Of a stretch of 50,679 bases of DNA, positions 1 to 7,693 are shown one piece after another (position 1 is the first letter of the stretch; each line of letters begins with the position of its first letter). Source of the DNA: Nonomuraea sp. SBT364 (GTDB taxonomy: Bacteria > Actinomycetota > Actinomycetes > Streptosporangiales > Streptosporangiaceae). The stretch lies in assembly GCF_001083785.1 (NCBI RefSeq), contig NZ_LAVL01000053.1, positions 1-50,679 of the forward strand, in the 5' to 3' direction. Both the position numbers and the translations under genes were made by a program. Under the pieces are notes generated by a model. The model was not told the DNA's origin. It ran no database searches and worked only from the letters and a program-made list of their open reading frames with translations.

Positions 1-408
1 GCCGCCGCCCGCGTGCCACTCATCCGGTCCGAAAGGTCGGTCGCGGTGGGGGAGCCGATCGCGGGGCAGGCCGCTCACGGTGTCCCAGCGGCCGGGGGGG
101 GGCCCCCCCCCCAGCACCACCAGGCGCCGCCCGGGTGGCGGCAGGGCGGGCCGGGGAGGGTGCGGGCGCTCGGCGGCGGGCTGGCCGCGGCGCGGCGGGC
201 GGCCGCGGTGGGGGTCTTCCCCGAGGACGCGCGGTATGGCCGCTACGCCGATCTGGTGCTGTCACTGGCCCTGCGCGGCGAGCTGGTGGTGCCCGAGCAG
301 CACCTCCCGGTACGGCAGCGCCACGAGCACGACGTGCCCGCCCGCTACGCCACCGAGGAGGGCCGCCGGAACTACGACAGGGTGCTCCATATGCTCCAAC
401 CCTCATAA
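1..408 (+). CDS. C-terminal part of an unknown protein (5' end outside window)
   Basis: The frame is open from the first base and stops at 406-408, eleven bases before murB. It has strong G/C bias at third codon positions throughout, including the well-behaved C-terminal 70 residues (motif VFPEDARYGRYADLVLSLAL). A GTG at 13 could be a start, but I see no convincing ribosome binding site, so I treat the gene as truncated. I do not recognise the family. A G9C10 run at 94-112 sits inside the frame and could hide a sequencing frameshift, so the first 35 or so residues are less secure than the rest. Its closeness to murB on the same strand suggests co-transcription. Confidence 0.5.
   Translation, partial: AAARVPLIRSERSVAVGEPIAGQAAHGVPAAGGGPPPQHHQAPPGWRQGGPGRVRALGGGLAAARRAAAVGVFPEDARYGRYADLVLSLALRGELVVPEQHLPVRQRHEHDVPARYATEEGRRNYDRVLHMLQPS
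94..112. repeat. G9C10 homopolymer run
   Basis: Nine G followed directly by ten C form a self-complementary 19-base run inside the first reading frame. Such runs are prone to replication slippage and to sequencing or assembly error, so the frame across it is uncertain. Confidence 0.9.
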
Positions 409-419
409 GCTTGTGACCC

Positions 420-1451
420 ATGGAGATGCTCGCGCCGTACACCACGCTGGGTCTGGGCGGTCCCGCCGGCGAGTTCGTCGAGGTCGACACGGCGGAGCAG
501 CTCGTCTCCCTGATCGCGGAGGCCGATCGGCAGGGCAGGCCGACGCTGGTGCTGGGCGGCGGCAGCAACCTGGTGGTGTCCGACGACGGGTTCGACGGGC
601 TGGTCGTACGGGTGGCGTCCCGGGGCGTGGCGGTGTCGCGCGACGGCGAACAGGTCGTGGTCACGGTCGAGGCGGGTGAAGACTGGGACCCCCTGGTGGC
701 GCGGGCGGTCGCGGAGGGCTGGTCCGGCATCGAGTGCATGTCGGGCATTCCCGGCCTGGTGGGCTCCACCCCGATCCAGAACGTGGGCGCCTACGGCCAG
801 GAGGTCGCCCAGACCGTCCGGTGCGTGCGCGCCTACGACCGGCTGACCCGGCAGGTCGTCGACATCGAGGCGCGGCAGTGCGGGTTCTCCTACCGGGACA
901 GCGCCTTCAAGCGGGATCTGGCGCGGCATGTGGTGCTCGCCGTGACGTACGCGCTGGATGTCTCGGAACTGTCCGGCGCGGTGGCGTACAAGGAACTGGC
1001 CGGACGGCTGGACGTGCCGCTCGGCGAGCGGGTGCCGCTGGCGCGGGCCCGTGAGGCCGTGCTGGCGCTGCGCCGGGGCAAGGGCATGGTGCTCGACCCG
1101 GACGATCCCGACACCCGCAGCGCCGGATCGTTCTTCACCAACCCGATCCTGTCGGCGGCCGAGGCCGGGGAGCTGGTGGCGCGCGCGCCCGGGCACCCGA
1201 GCTGGCCGCACGACGGCGGCACCGTCAAGGTGCCCGCCGCGTGGCTGATCGAGCAGGCGGGCTTCCCCAAGGGCTACCGGCGCGGCCCGGTGCGCATCTC
1301 GTCCAAGCACACGCTGGCGCTGACCAACCCCGACGGCTCGGGCACCACCGCCGACCTGCTTGCCCTGGCCAGGGAGGTGCGTGACGGGGTGCGGGAGAAG
1401 TTCGGGGTGACGCTGGTCAACGAGCCGGTGATGGTCGGCGTCGCGCTCTGA
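420..1451 (+). CDS. murB: UDP-N-acetylmuramate dehydrogenase (MurB)
   Basis: Reduces UDP-GlcNAc-enolpyruvate to UDP-MurNAc with NADPH and FAD in cytoplasmic peptidoglycan precursor synthesis. The 343-residue product is of normal length. The N-terminal FAD-binding domain shows GGGSN at 46-50 and NVGAYGQE at 121-128. FSYRDS at 156-161 is followed by the C-terminal MurB domain with SAGSFFTNP at 234-242, which carries the serine expected to protonate the intermediate, and by a KVPAAWLIEQAG segment typical of the family. The ATG at 420 is the first usable start after the upstream stop and fits the conserved N-terminus (YTTLGLGG). Identification is firm. Confidence 0.96.
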   Translation: MEMLAPYTTLGLGGPAGEFVEVDTAEQLVSLIAEADRQGRPTLVLGGGSNLVVSDDGFDGLVVRVASRGVAVSRDGEQVVVTVEAGEDWDPLVARAVAEGWSGIECMSGIPGLVGSTPIQNVGAYGQEVAQTVRCVRAYDRLTRQVVDIEARQCGFSYRDSAFKRDLARHVVLAVTYALDVSELSGAVAYKELAGRLDVPLGERVPLARAREAVLALRRGKGMVLDPDDPDTRSAGSFFTNPILSAAEAGELVARAPGHPSWPHDGGTVKVPAAWLIEQAGFPKGYRRGPVRISSKHTLALTNPDGSGTTADLLALAREVRDGVREKFGVTLVNEPVMVGVAL

Positions 1452-1482
1452 GCCCGGGGAATAGCCGCCCGGACGGGGCTGT

Positions 1483-1488
1483 TATGGT
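1483..1488 (+). promoter_or_regulatory. Candidate -10 element for the riboswitch transcript
   Basis: TATGGT lies about twelve bases before the predicted riboswitch P1 stem, which would place transcription start near 1495. There is no clear -35 element. The inference rests mainly on position. Confidence 0.4.
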
Positions 1489-1500
1489 GGTTCGGAAACA

Positions 1501-1594
1501 CCGAGGGGGAGTAGTCCCAATCGCGTGATCGACACACTGGCGCGGCTCGCCGCGCCCGGTCACGCGGGCCTTCACGGGCGGACGAGACCTTCGG
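1501..1594 (+). promoter_or_regulatory. Probable yybP-ykoY (Mn2+) riboswitch aptamer
   Basis: CCGAGGG at 1501-1507 can pair with CCTTCGG at 1588-1594 (one G-U pair) to form the closing P1 stem. Just inside it are the GGGGAGTAG block on the 5' side and GACGAGACC on the 3' side, which match my recollection of the conserved internal-loop sequences of the yybP-ykoY class. The class senses manganese and commonly precedes UPF0016/TMEM165 and MntP-type genes. The gene downstream at 1692 is a TMEM165/GDT1 member, which supports the call. A possible expression-platform hairpin (CGGGC...GCCCG) lies near 1622-1640. Structure was assigned by eye. Confidence 0.82.
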
Positions 1595-1691
1595 CCTGGC
1601 AGTCGCGCACGAAGACGCTGCCGGGCCGAAGCCGTGCCCGAAAACTTCCCCTGGCGCACGCTCACGGTCCGGTCGCGCGGAAGAGGACCGT

Positions 1692-2267
1692 TTGGAAGCG
1701 TTCTGGATCAGCCTGGTCGCGATCTTCATCGCCGAGCTGGGCGACAAGAGCCAGCTCATGGCGATGACGTTCGCCACCCGTTTCAAAGCCTGGCCTGTAC
1801 TGGCCGGCATCACCATCGCCACCACGGCGGTGCACCTGGTCAGCGTGGCCGTCGGCGGCCTGATCGGCGACGCCCTCCCCACCACGGCCATCGCGATCGT
1901 GGCCGGGATCGCCTTCCTCGGCTTCGCCCTGTGGACGTTGCGCGGTGACGAGCTGACCGACGAGGAGTCGCGCAAGGCCCAGCACACCACCCGCAACGCG
2001 GTGATCGCGGTGACCGTCGCGTTCTTCATGGCCGAGCTGGGCGACAAGACCATGCTGGCCACGATCACGCTGGCGACGCAGCACGGCTGGCTGGGCACCT
2101 GGATCGGCTCCACGGTCGGCATGGTCGCGGCCGACGCCCTGGCCATCGTGGTCGGGCGGACGCTGGGCAAGCACCTGCCGGAGAAGGCCATCCGCTACGG
2201 CGCGGCCGCCGCGTTCGCCGTCTTCGGCGTCGTCCTGCTCGTCGACGCGCTCGTCTCAGGGGGTTAG
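1692..2267 (+). CDS. TMEM165/GDT1 (UPF0016) family membrane transporter, probable Mn2+ exporter
   Basis: A 191-residue integral membrane protein with the two hallmark E-x-G-D-K-[ST] motifs: ELGDKS at 15-20 and ELGDKT at 115-120, each in a hydrophobic helix, giving the internal two-fold repeat of this family. Family members move Mn2+ or Ca2+ across membranes by cation exchange; bacterial ones protect against excess manganese. The start is TTG at 1692, chosen because AGAGGA at 1682-1687 sits a few bases upstream and the ELGDK repeat begins at once. The manganese riboswitch upstream implies induction by Mn2+. The stop overlaps the convergent LuxR gene by 12 bases. Confidence 0.88.
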   Translation: MEAFWISLVAIFIAELGDKSQLMAMTFATRFKAWPVLAGITIATTAVHLVSVAVGGLIGDALPTTAIAIVAGIAFLGFALWTLRGDELTDEESRKAQHTTRNAVIAVTVAFFMAELGDKTMLATITLATQHGWLGTWIGSTVGMVAADALAIVVGRTLGKHLPEKAIRYGAAAAFAVFGVVLLVDALVSGG

Positions 2268-5123
2268 CAGCGACAGCCGGTGCGCGGCGGCCGCCGCCTC
2301 GCCCCGGGTGGTGACGCCGAGCTTGCCCAGGATGTTCGAGACGTGCACGGAGACCGTCTTGGCCGAGATGAACAGCTCCGCCGCGATGTCCCGGTTGGTG
2401 CGGCCGAGTGCCACCAGGCGCAGCACCTCCAGCTCGCGCGGCGTGAGCAGCTCGGACGGCTCCTGGGCCCGCTGGACGCCGCCGACCCGCCGGGAGAGCG
2501 TCTCGATCTCGTCGATGAGCGGGTCGGCGGGCAACGCCCGCGCCAGCGGCAGCGCGACGGCCAGGCGGGCCGCCGCGCCGTCGCGGTCACCTGTCAGCGC
2601 GGCCACCTTGGCCGCCCGCGTCAGCGCCTTGGCCTGGCTGTGCGGGCGCCCGAGCCGCTCCCAGGCGGCGGCCGAGGCGTCGAAGTCGCCGGAATAGGTG
2701 AGCTTGTACGCCTCCGCGACGGGGCCCACGACCGACAGGTGGGCGGCCACCTCGGCGGCCTGTTCGCGCAGGGCACGGGTGCGGCCGGGCTCGGTGGCCT
2801 CGGCCGCGTCGCAGGTCGTGCGGAGCAGGGCGAGCAGCCGCCAGCCGAGCATCGCCTTGCTCGACTGCGCGGGACGGGCGAGCATGCCCTCCGCCACCTT
2901 CAGCGCCGCGCTGTGCTCGCCCCTGAGCATGTGCCAGCCGATGTGCAGGCGGGTGCTGTTGGTGATGTCCTGGACGAAGTCCTCCGGGCGCTCCTTGAGC
3001 ACGCCGATCTCCGACAGGATGCTCTCCACCAGCTCCACCTCGCCCCGGGCGAGGGCGATGTCGGCGCGCACCCGCATCAGGTGGTGGTGGGTGCGCAGCG
3101 CGGGGCCGAAGCTGAGGGCGCGCTCGACGGTGTCGATGGCCTCGTCCCAGCGGCCGGTCGTCTCCAGCGCCTCGGCCCAGTTGTTGAGGATGAACAGGCC
3201 GCCGGCCCGTATCCTGCCGTAGCGCTTGGCGGCCAGCCAGCCCTCCTCGCACAGCTTGAGCGCCTCGTCCGAGCGGCCCGCCTCGAGCAGGGCGTCGATG
3301 TTGTTGCCGATCGCCCGGGTGATCACCCGGCCGGAGTTCTCCTGCCTGCCGAGCTCCAGCGCCTTCAGGTTGGTGGCGATCGTGGCCTCGACGTCGCCGG
3401 CCAGGGAGTGGCCGAGCGCCAGGTTCATCAGCAGGTCGGCTTCCAGGCACCGGTCGCCGAGCTCGCGGGCCAGGCGCAGCCCCTCCTCGATGTACATGGC
3501 GCCCTCGGCGGCCTCACCGCGGAGCATCAGGTGCTGGCTCATCGGCACCAGCACCTCGGCCCTGGCCGTGCCGGGTTCGGGCACCAGCGTCAGGGCCCGG
3601 CGCAGGTCCTCCACCACGCCGGTACGGCCCTTGGAGATCTTCAGGTGCGCCCAGCGGACGATGAGCATGGCGACCCGGCCCGGCTCGCGTGACTCGTCCA
3701 GCTCCGCCAGGGCCGCCTTGGTGAACTTGACCGCCCGGTCCACCTCGCCACCGGCCTGCGCGGCCTTGGCCGCCTTCTCCAGGACGGCGGTGTGATCGGC
3801 GCCGATCCGCTCGGCGGCGTCGGGCACCCGGTCCCAGAGCATGAGCACGCGTTCGAGCAGCGGCACCGCCTCGGTGTACGCGAACGCCCTGAACGACTTC
3901 TTGGCCGCCTCCCAGGCGGCGATCAGCGCCTCGACGTCCGCGCGCGCCCCGTACCAGTGGTGGGCCAGCTCGACGGCGGCCCGGCCGGGCGGGACCAGGC
4001 TGCGGTTCTTGGAGATCTCCTCGGCGTAGCGGGCGTGCAGGCGCTGGTGCTCGCCGGGCAGCAGTTCCTCGTGCACGGCCTCGCGGATCAGGGCGTGGCG
4101 GAACACGTACGCCCGATTGTCGGCGATCTGCAGCACGTTGCCGGCGATGGCGGGCCGGAGCGCGGCCTCCAGCTCCAGGTCGGAGAGGTTGCTGACGGCG
4201 GCGAGCAGGGGGTGGCCGACGCGGATGCCGCCCGCGGCGGCGACGCGCAGCACCCGCTGCGTCTCCTCGGGCAGACGCTCGACGGCGCCCAGGATGAGGT
4301 CCTGCATCGACTCGGGGAACGTGCCGTCGGCGCCGCATTCGAGCATCGCCTCGACGAACAGCGGGATGCCCTCGCTGCGTTCGTAGACCTTCTGCACCCT
4401 GGTGTAGAGCGGGGCGCTGCCGAGGATGCCGGCCATCTGCTGGGCGACCTCGTCGCGGGAGAGCCGGGGCAGGTCGAGCCTGAGCACGCCGTTGACCCTG
4501 CCGAGCTCGGCGAGCACCGGGCGCAGCGGATGCTGCCGGTGCAGGTCGTCCGAGCGGTACGTCATGACCATGAGCACCTGCGGGACGCGCAGGTTACGGC
4601 TGAGGAAGGCGATCAGGTCGCGGCTGGAGCGGTCGGCCCAGTGCACGTCCTCGACGATGAGCACGGTGGGGCTGCTGTCGGCCAGCCGTTCGAGGAGGGT
4701 GAGGAACTGCTCGAAGAGCCGGGCACGGCCGGTGTCGGTCTCGCCGTCGGCGCTGGGCTCCCCGAATTCGGGCAGCAGGCGGGCCAGATCACGGGCGGCG
4801 CCCTCGGGCAGCAGCGCGGCGATCCGCTCGGCGCCCTGTTCCCTGACGAGCTGGCGGAGTGCGGCGGTGAAGGGCGCGTACGCCAGGCCCTCGGTGGAGA
4901 GCTCGACGCAGCCGCCGAACAGCACCCGGGCGCCGTCGGCCGCCACCTGGTCGGCGAAACGCTGGAGGAGCCGGGTCTTGCCGACGCCGGCCTCGCCGCC
5001 GAGGAGCACCGCGGTGGCGTTTCCCTTGCGGGCCTCGTCAAGGGCCTCACGGAGCGTCGCCAGCTCCTCCTCGCGCCCGACGAAGACGGGGCTGACCGAA
5101 CGTCCCAGCATGTCATCCAGCAT
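2256..5123 (-). CDS. Large LuxR-family transcriptional regulator with AAA ATPase domain
   Basis: A 955-residue regulator of the LAL/MalT-like type. Walker A GEAGVGKT is at 43-50, Walker B (TVLIVEDVHWAD) near 153-164, followed by a long helical TPR-like middle region. The C-terminal LuxR DNA-binding domain (LTPRELEVLRLVALGRTNRD) covers about the last 65 residues. Such proteins bind ATP and an inducer, oligomerise and activate transcription. The target is unknown. A 12-bp tandem duplication spans the start, so ATG 5123 and ATG 5111 are both possible; neither has a strong ribosome binding site. The 48-residue gene upstream on the same strand is separated by a hairpin. Confidence 0.92.
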   Translation of the reverse strand: MLDDMLGRSVSPVFVGREEELATLREALDEARKGNATAVLLGGEAGVGKTRLLQRFADQVAADGARVLFGGCVELSTEGLAYAPFTAALRQLVREQGAERIAALLPEGAARDLARLLPEFGEPSADGETDTGRARLFEQFLTLLERLADSSPTVLIVEDVHWADRSSRDLIAFLSRNLRVPQVLMVMTYRSDDLHRQHPLRPVLAELGRVNGVLRLDLPRLSRDEVAQQMAGILGSAPLYTRVQKVYERSEGIPLFVEAMLECGADGTFPESMQDLILGAVERLPEETQRVLRVAAAGGIRVGHPLLAAVSNLSDLELEAALRPAIAGNVLQIADNRAYVFRHALIREAVHEELLPGEHQRLHARYAEEISKNRSLVPPGRAAVELAHHWYGARADVEALIAAWEAAKKSFRAFAYTEAVPLLERVLMLWDRVPDAAERIGADHTAVLEKAAKAAQAGGEVDRAVKFTKAALAELDESREPGRVAMLIVRWAHLKISKGRTGVVEDLRRALTLVPEPGTARAEVLVPMSQHLMLRGEAAEGAMYIEEGLRLARELGDRCLEADLLMNLALGHSLAGDVEATIATNLKALELGRQENSGRVITRAIGNNIDALLEAGRSDEALKLCEEGWLAAKRYGRIRAGGLFILNNWAEALETTGRWDEAIDTVERALSFGPALRTHHHLMRVRADIALARGEVELVESILSEIGVLKERPEDFVQDITNSTRLHIGWHMLRGEHSAALKVAEGMLARPAQSSKAMLGWRLLALLRTTCDAAEATEPGRTRALREQAAEVAAHLSVVGPVAEAYKLTYSGDFDASAAAWERLGRPHSQAKALTRAAKVAALTGDRDGAAARLAVALPLARALPADPLIDEIETLSRRVGGVQRAQEPSELLTPRELEVLRLVALGRTNRDIAAELFISAKTVSVHVSNILGKLGVTTRGEAAAAAHRLSLLTP

Positions 5124-5128
5124 GTCAT
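5105..5128. repeat. 12-bp tandem duplication at the LuxR start
   Basis: CCAGCATGTCAT occurs twice in a row (5105-5116 and 5117-5128). On the minus strand it duplicates ATGACATGCTGG across the start of the LuxR gene, giving several ATG codons in two frames and making the true start ambiguous. Confidence 0.9.
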
Positions 5129-5183
5129 GCCTTATCTGTTGCTTTCGACGCCTTTATGGGGGGTGAGTCATGGAGGTCGCGAG

Positions 5184-5213
5184 GCCCGGCCGCGAGGGAG
5201 GGTGCGGCCGGGC
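5184..5213 (-). terminator. Strong GC hairpin, probable terminator of the 48-residue gene
   Basis: A perfect 10-bp inverted repeat (GCCCGGCCGC / GCGGCCGGGC) with a 10-base loop lies just downstream of the small minus-strand gene ending at 5227 and before the LuxR gene. There is no T tract, as in many actinomycete hairpin terminators, so termination is inferred. Confidence 0.55.
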
Positions 5214-5226
5214 TCTCGTGGGGTGG

Positions 5227-5373
5227 TCATGAGGAGCGGCGCTTGCCGAAGACCGAGCGGCGCTCGGACTTATTGGCCCGCTGCGCCTCGCGTACTCGGC
5301 GATGCCTGGCGGCCGCCTCGCGAAGCTCGTTGGCGTGACTCTTCATGAGCTGGAACTCGATTTCCGCGTTCAC
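5227..5373 (-). CDS. Small basic protein of unknown function, 48 residues
   Basis: The GTG at 5373 is preceded by AGGAGA with 6 bases of spacing, an excellent ribosome binding site, and the frame runs 48 codons to TGA at 5227-5229. The product begins MNAEIEFQLMKSHANELR and ends VFGKRRSS. It is rich in Arg, Ala and Glu, probably one long helix followed by a basic tail. No signal peptide or membrane segment is visible. I recognise no family. It lies upstream of the LuxR regulator on the same strand and is separated from it by a strong hairpin, so it may be separately controlled. The ribosome binding site and codon bias support a real gene. Confidence 0.72.
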   Translation of the reverse strand: MNAEIEFQLMKSHANELREAAARHRRVREAQRANKSERRSVFGKRRSS

Positions 5374-5488
5374 TGTTTTCTCCTGCGATGTCGTGCTTTC
5401 TTCCTGACATCTTCAAGAGTCGCGCTAAGGCCCCCTCCTCCACATCGGATGGATGCCTTATCTCCGGCCCCACCGGGGTTCCGGGATG

Positions 5489-5528
5489 CCTAGGTAAGCC
5501 CCTCACCGGCCCCCCGGTGCCCTAGGTA
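5489..5528. promoter_or_regulatory. Paired CCTAGGTA boxes, candidate operator
   Basis: CCTAGGTA occurs at 5489-5496 and 5521-5528, 32 bases start to start (about three helical turns), each followed by a similar pyrimidine-rich stretch (AGCCCC, TGGCCC). CCTAGG itself is palindromic. The boxes lie in the 276-base gap between the small minus-strand gene and deoC. Cooperative binding by a regulator is inferred from spacing only. Confidence 0.45.
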
Positions 5529-5649
5529 TGGCCCTACACCCGAGTTCCGCAGGGTTGTGGGCGTCTTCCTCGTTCGGTCTGCGGGGTTGTGGTTCGGGTT
5601 TGGTTTGGAAGTGGGGCACCTGGTCGGCGATGCTGTGGAGGTGTCAACT

Positions 5650-6579
5650 GTGACTACTTCGCTCACCGACGTCGCCGCCTCCGACGCGACCCTGCGGGCC
5701 TTCCTGCACGGCCTGCCCGGCGTCGACCGGGTCGGCGCCGACCAGCGGGCGGCGATGCTCGGCACCCGCTCCATCAAGACGACGGCCAAGGCCCAGGCCA
5801 TCGACCTGGCCATCTCCATGGTCGACCTCACCACGCTCGAAGGCGCCGACACCCGGGGCAAGGTCCGCGCCCTGTGCACCAAGGCGATGCACCCCGGCGG
5901 CGACGCGCCCCGCGTGGCGGCCGTCTGCGTCTACCCCGACCTGGTGGCCGTCGCCGCCGAGACCCTGGCCGGCTCCGGGGTCAAGATCGCCTCCGTGGCG
6001 ACCGCGTTCCCCAGCGGCCGCTCCTCGCTGGAGGTCAAGGTGAGCGACACCGCGCTCGCCGTCGCCGCCGGCGCCGACGAGATCGACATGGTGATCGACC
6101 GCGGCGCGTTCCTGTCGGGCGACTACGCCAAGGTCTTCGAGGAGATCGTCGCCGTCAAGGCCGCCTGCGGCACCGCCCACCTCAAGGTGATCCTGGAGAC
6201 GGGCGAGCTCGCGACCTACGACAACGTACGGCGCGCGTCCTGGTTGGCGATGCTGGCCGGGGCCGACTTCATCAAGACCTCGACCGGCAAGGTCGCCCCG
6301 GCGGCCACGCTGCCGGTGACGCTGATCATGCTGGAGGCGGTCCGCGACTTCCGTGACCGCACCGGGCGTCAGGTGGGCGTCAAACCCGCCGGCGGCATCC
6401 GCACCACCAAGGACGCCATCAAGAACCTCGTCCTGGTCAACGAGACCGCGGGCGCCGACTGGCTCTCGTCCGACTGGTTCCGGCTGGGCGCCTCCTCGCT
6501 CCTCAACGACCTGCTGATGCAGCGCGAGAAGCTGGCCACCGGCCGCTACGCGGGACCCGACTACTTCACCCTCGACTGA
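5650..6579 (+). CDS. deoC: Deoxyribose-phosphate aldolase (DeoC)
   Basis: Cleaves 2-deoxyribose-5-phosphate to acetaldehyde and glyceraldehyde-3-phosphate in deoxynucleoside catabolism. The Schiff-base lysine is K209 in DFIKTSTGK, and the second active-site lysine is K245 in VGVKPAGGIRT. The start is GTG 5650, set by TGGAGG at 5636-5641 eight bases upstream; the frame is open further up but without a better site. This gives 309 residues, longer than the ~260 of E. coli because of an N-terminal extension. The stop directly abuts the convergent AraC gene. The two aldehyde dehydrogenase genes at 18052 and 19695 would be sensible partners for the acetaldehyde produced. Confidence 0.95.
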   Translation: MTTSLTDVAASDATLRAFLHGLPGVDRVGADQRAAMLGTRSIKTTAKAQAIDLAISMVDLTTLEGADTRGKVRALCTKAMHPGGDAPRVAAVCVYPDLVAVAAETLAGSGVKIASVATAFPSGRSSLEVKVSDTALAVAAGADEIDMVIDRGAFLSGDYAKVFEEIVAVKAACGTAHLKVILETGELATYDNVRRASWLAMLAGADFIKTSTGKVAPAATLPVTLIMLEAVRDFRDRTGRQVGVKPAGGIRTTKDAIKNLVLVNETAGADWLSSDWFRLGASSLLNDLLMQREKLATGRYAGPDYFTLD

Positions 6580-7566
6580 TCAGCCGGCCGAGGCCGTGAC
6601 CGCCGTGACCGCCGGGCGGAAGGTGCGGCGGTATGCCTGAGGAGTGATGCCGATGGCGGCGTGGAGGTGCTGGCGCAGGGATACGTCGGTGCCGAAGCCG
6701 GCGCGGTGGGCGACGAGGTCCACGGGCCAGTCGGTGGTCTCCAGCAACTGACGCGCGAGGTCCACGCGTTGGCGGGTGAGCCATCGGCCGGGGGTGGTGC
6801 CGACCTCGTCGCGGAAGCGGCGGGTGAAGGTCCGTACGCTCATGCTCGCGTGGGCGGCCAGGTCGGCCAGGGTGAGGCGCTCGGCGAGGTGTTCCAGGGC
6901 CCACGCCTGGGTGGGGGCGGTGCCCGTGGCGCGCGAGCCGGGGACGGGCCGCTGGATGTACTGGGCCTGGCCTCCGTCCCGCCACGGCGGTGTGACGCAG
7001 GAGCGGGCGACCTCGTTGGCGATCTCGCTGCCGTGGTCACGGCGGACCATGTGCAGGCACAGGTCGATGCCCGCGGCGACCCCGGCGGAGGTGAGGATGT
7101 CGCCGTCGTCGACGAAGAGGACGTCGGGGTCGATGCGGGCGGTGGGGAACATCCGCTGCAGCCGGTCGGCCTCCCGCCAGTGGGTGGTGGCGGGGCGGTG
7201 GTCGAGCAGCCCGGCGGCGGCCAGGACGTACGCGGCGGTGCAGATGCCCACGATCCGGGTGCCGGGGCGGATGGCGGCCAGGGCGTCGCGCAGCGCCCCG
7301 GGCAGGCGGCCCTCCTCGCGGATCGGGCCGAGGGCGTGGGAGGGCGGGATGACGACGGTGTCGACCCTGGCCAGCAGCGAAGCGTCGTGGGCGACGCTGA
7401 GGTCGAAATCGGCCTCGGTGCGCACCGGGCGGCCGTCCAGGCCGCACGTGGTCACGCTGTAGAGCCGGTTGCCCTCCGCGTCGCGGGCGGCGCCGAAGAT
7501 TCGGGCGGGGATGCCGAGCTCGAAGGGGATGACTCCGTCCAGGGCCAGAACGCCGACGCGATGCAT
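6580..7566 (-). CDS. GlxA-type AraC family regulator with DJ-1/PfpI-like domain
   Basis: A 328-residue protein. The N-terminal ~180 residues form a class I glutamine amidotransferase-like (DJ-1/PfpI) domain with GICTAAYVLAAAGLLD around the nucleophile-elbow cysteine. The C-terminal ~100 residues carry two AraC helix-turn-helix units (MSVRTFTRRFRDEVGTTPG and VAHRAGFGTDVSLRQHLHAA). The family regulates catabolic genes, often of small nitrogen compounds or aldehydes; the ligand here cannot be read. It is divergent from the oxidoreductase at 7694 and probably controls it. It meets deoC tail to tail with no gap. Confidence 0.92.
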   Translation of the reverse strand: MHRVGVLALDGVIPFELGIPARIFGAARDAEGNRLYSVTTCGLDGRPVRTEADFDLSVAHDASLLARVDTVVIPPSHALGPIREEGRLPGALRDALAAIRPGTRIVGICTAAYVLAAAGLLDHRPATTHWREADRLQRMFPTARIDPDVLFVDDGDILTSAGVAAGIDLCLHMVRRDHGSEIANEVARSCVTPPWRDGGQAQYIQRPVPGSRATGTAPTQAWALEHLAERLTLADLAAHASMSVRTFTRRFRDEVGTTPGRWLTRQRVDLARQLLETTDWPVDLVAHRAGFGTDVSLRQHLHAAIGITPQAYRRTFRPAVTAVTASAG

Positions 7567-7693
7567 GGCCGGATTCTTTCAGACGATGACCATCAGGCCA
7601 CTGCTGAGGTGCCTGTGGCTCCGGCAGGCTGAGGGCGCTTCCCAGGAGAAACGGCACGATCCTCACGAGTGCCGCCGGACAGAGGACATGACC

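Noticed and set aside
3792..5348. Long plus-strand frame opposite the LuxR regulator
   Set aside because: It mirrors the LuxR coding frame and shows no recognisable domain.
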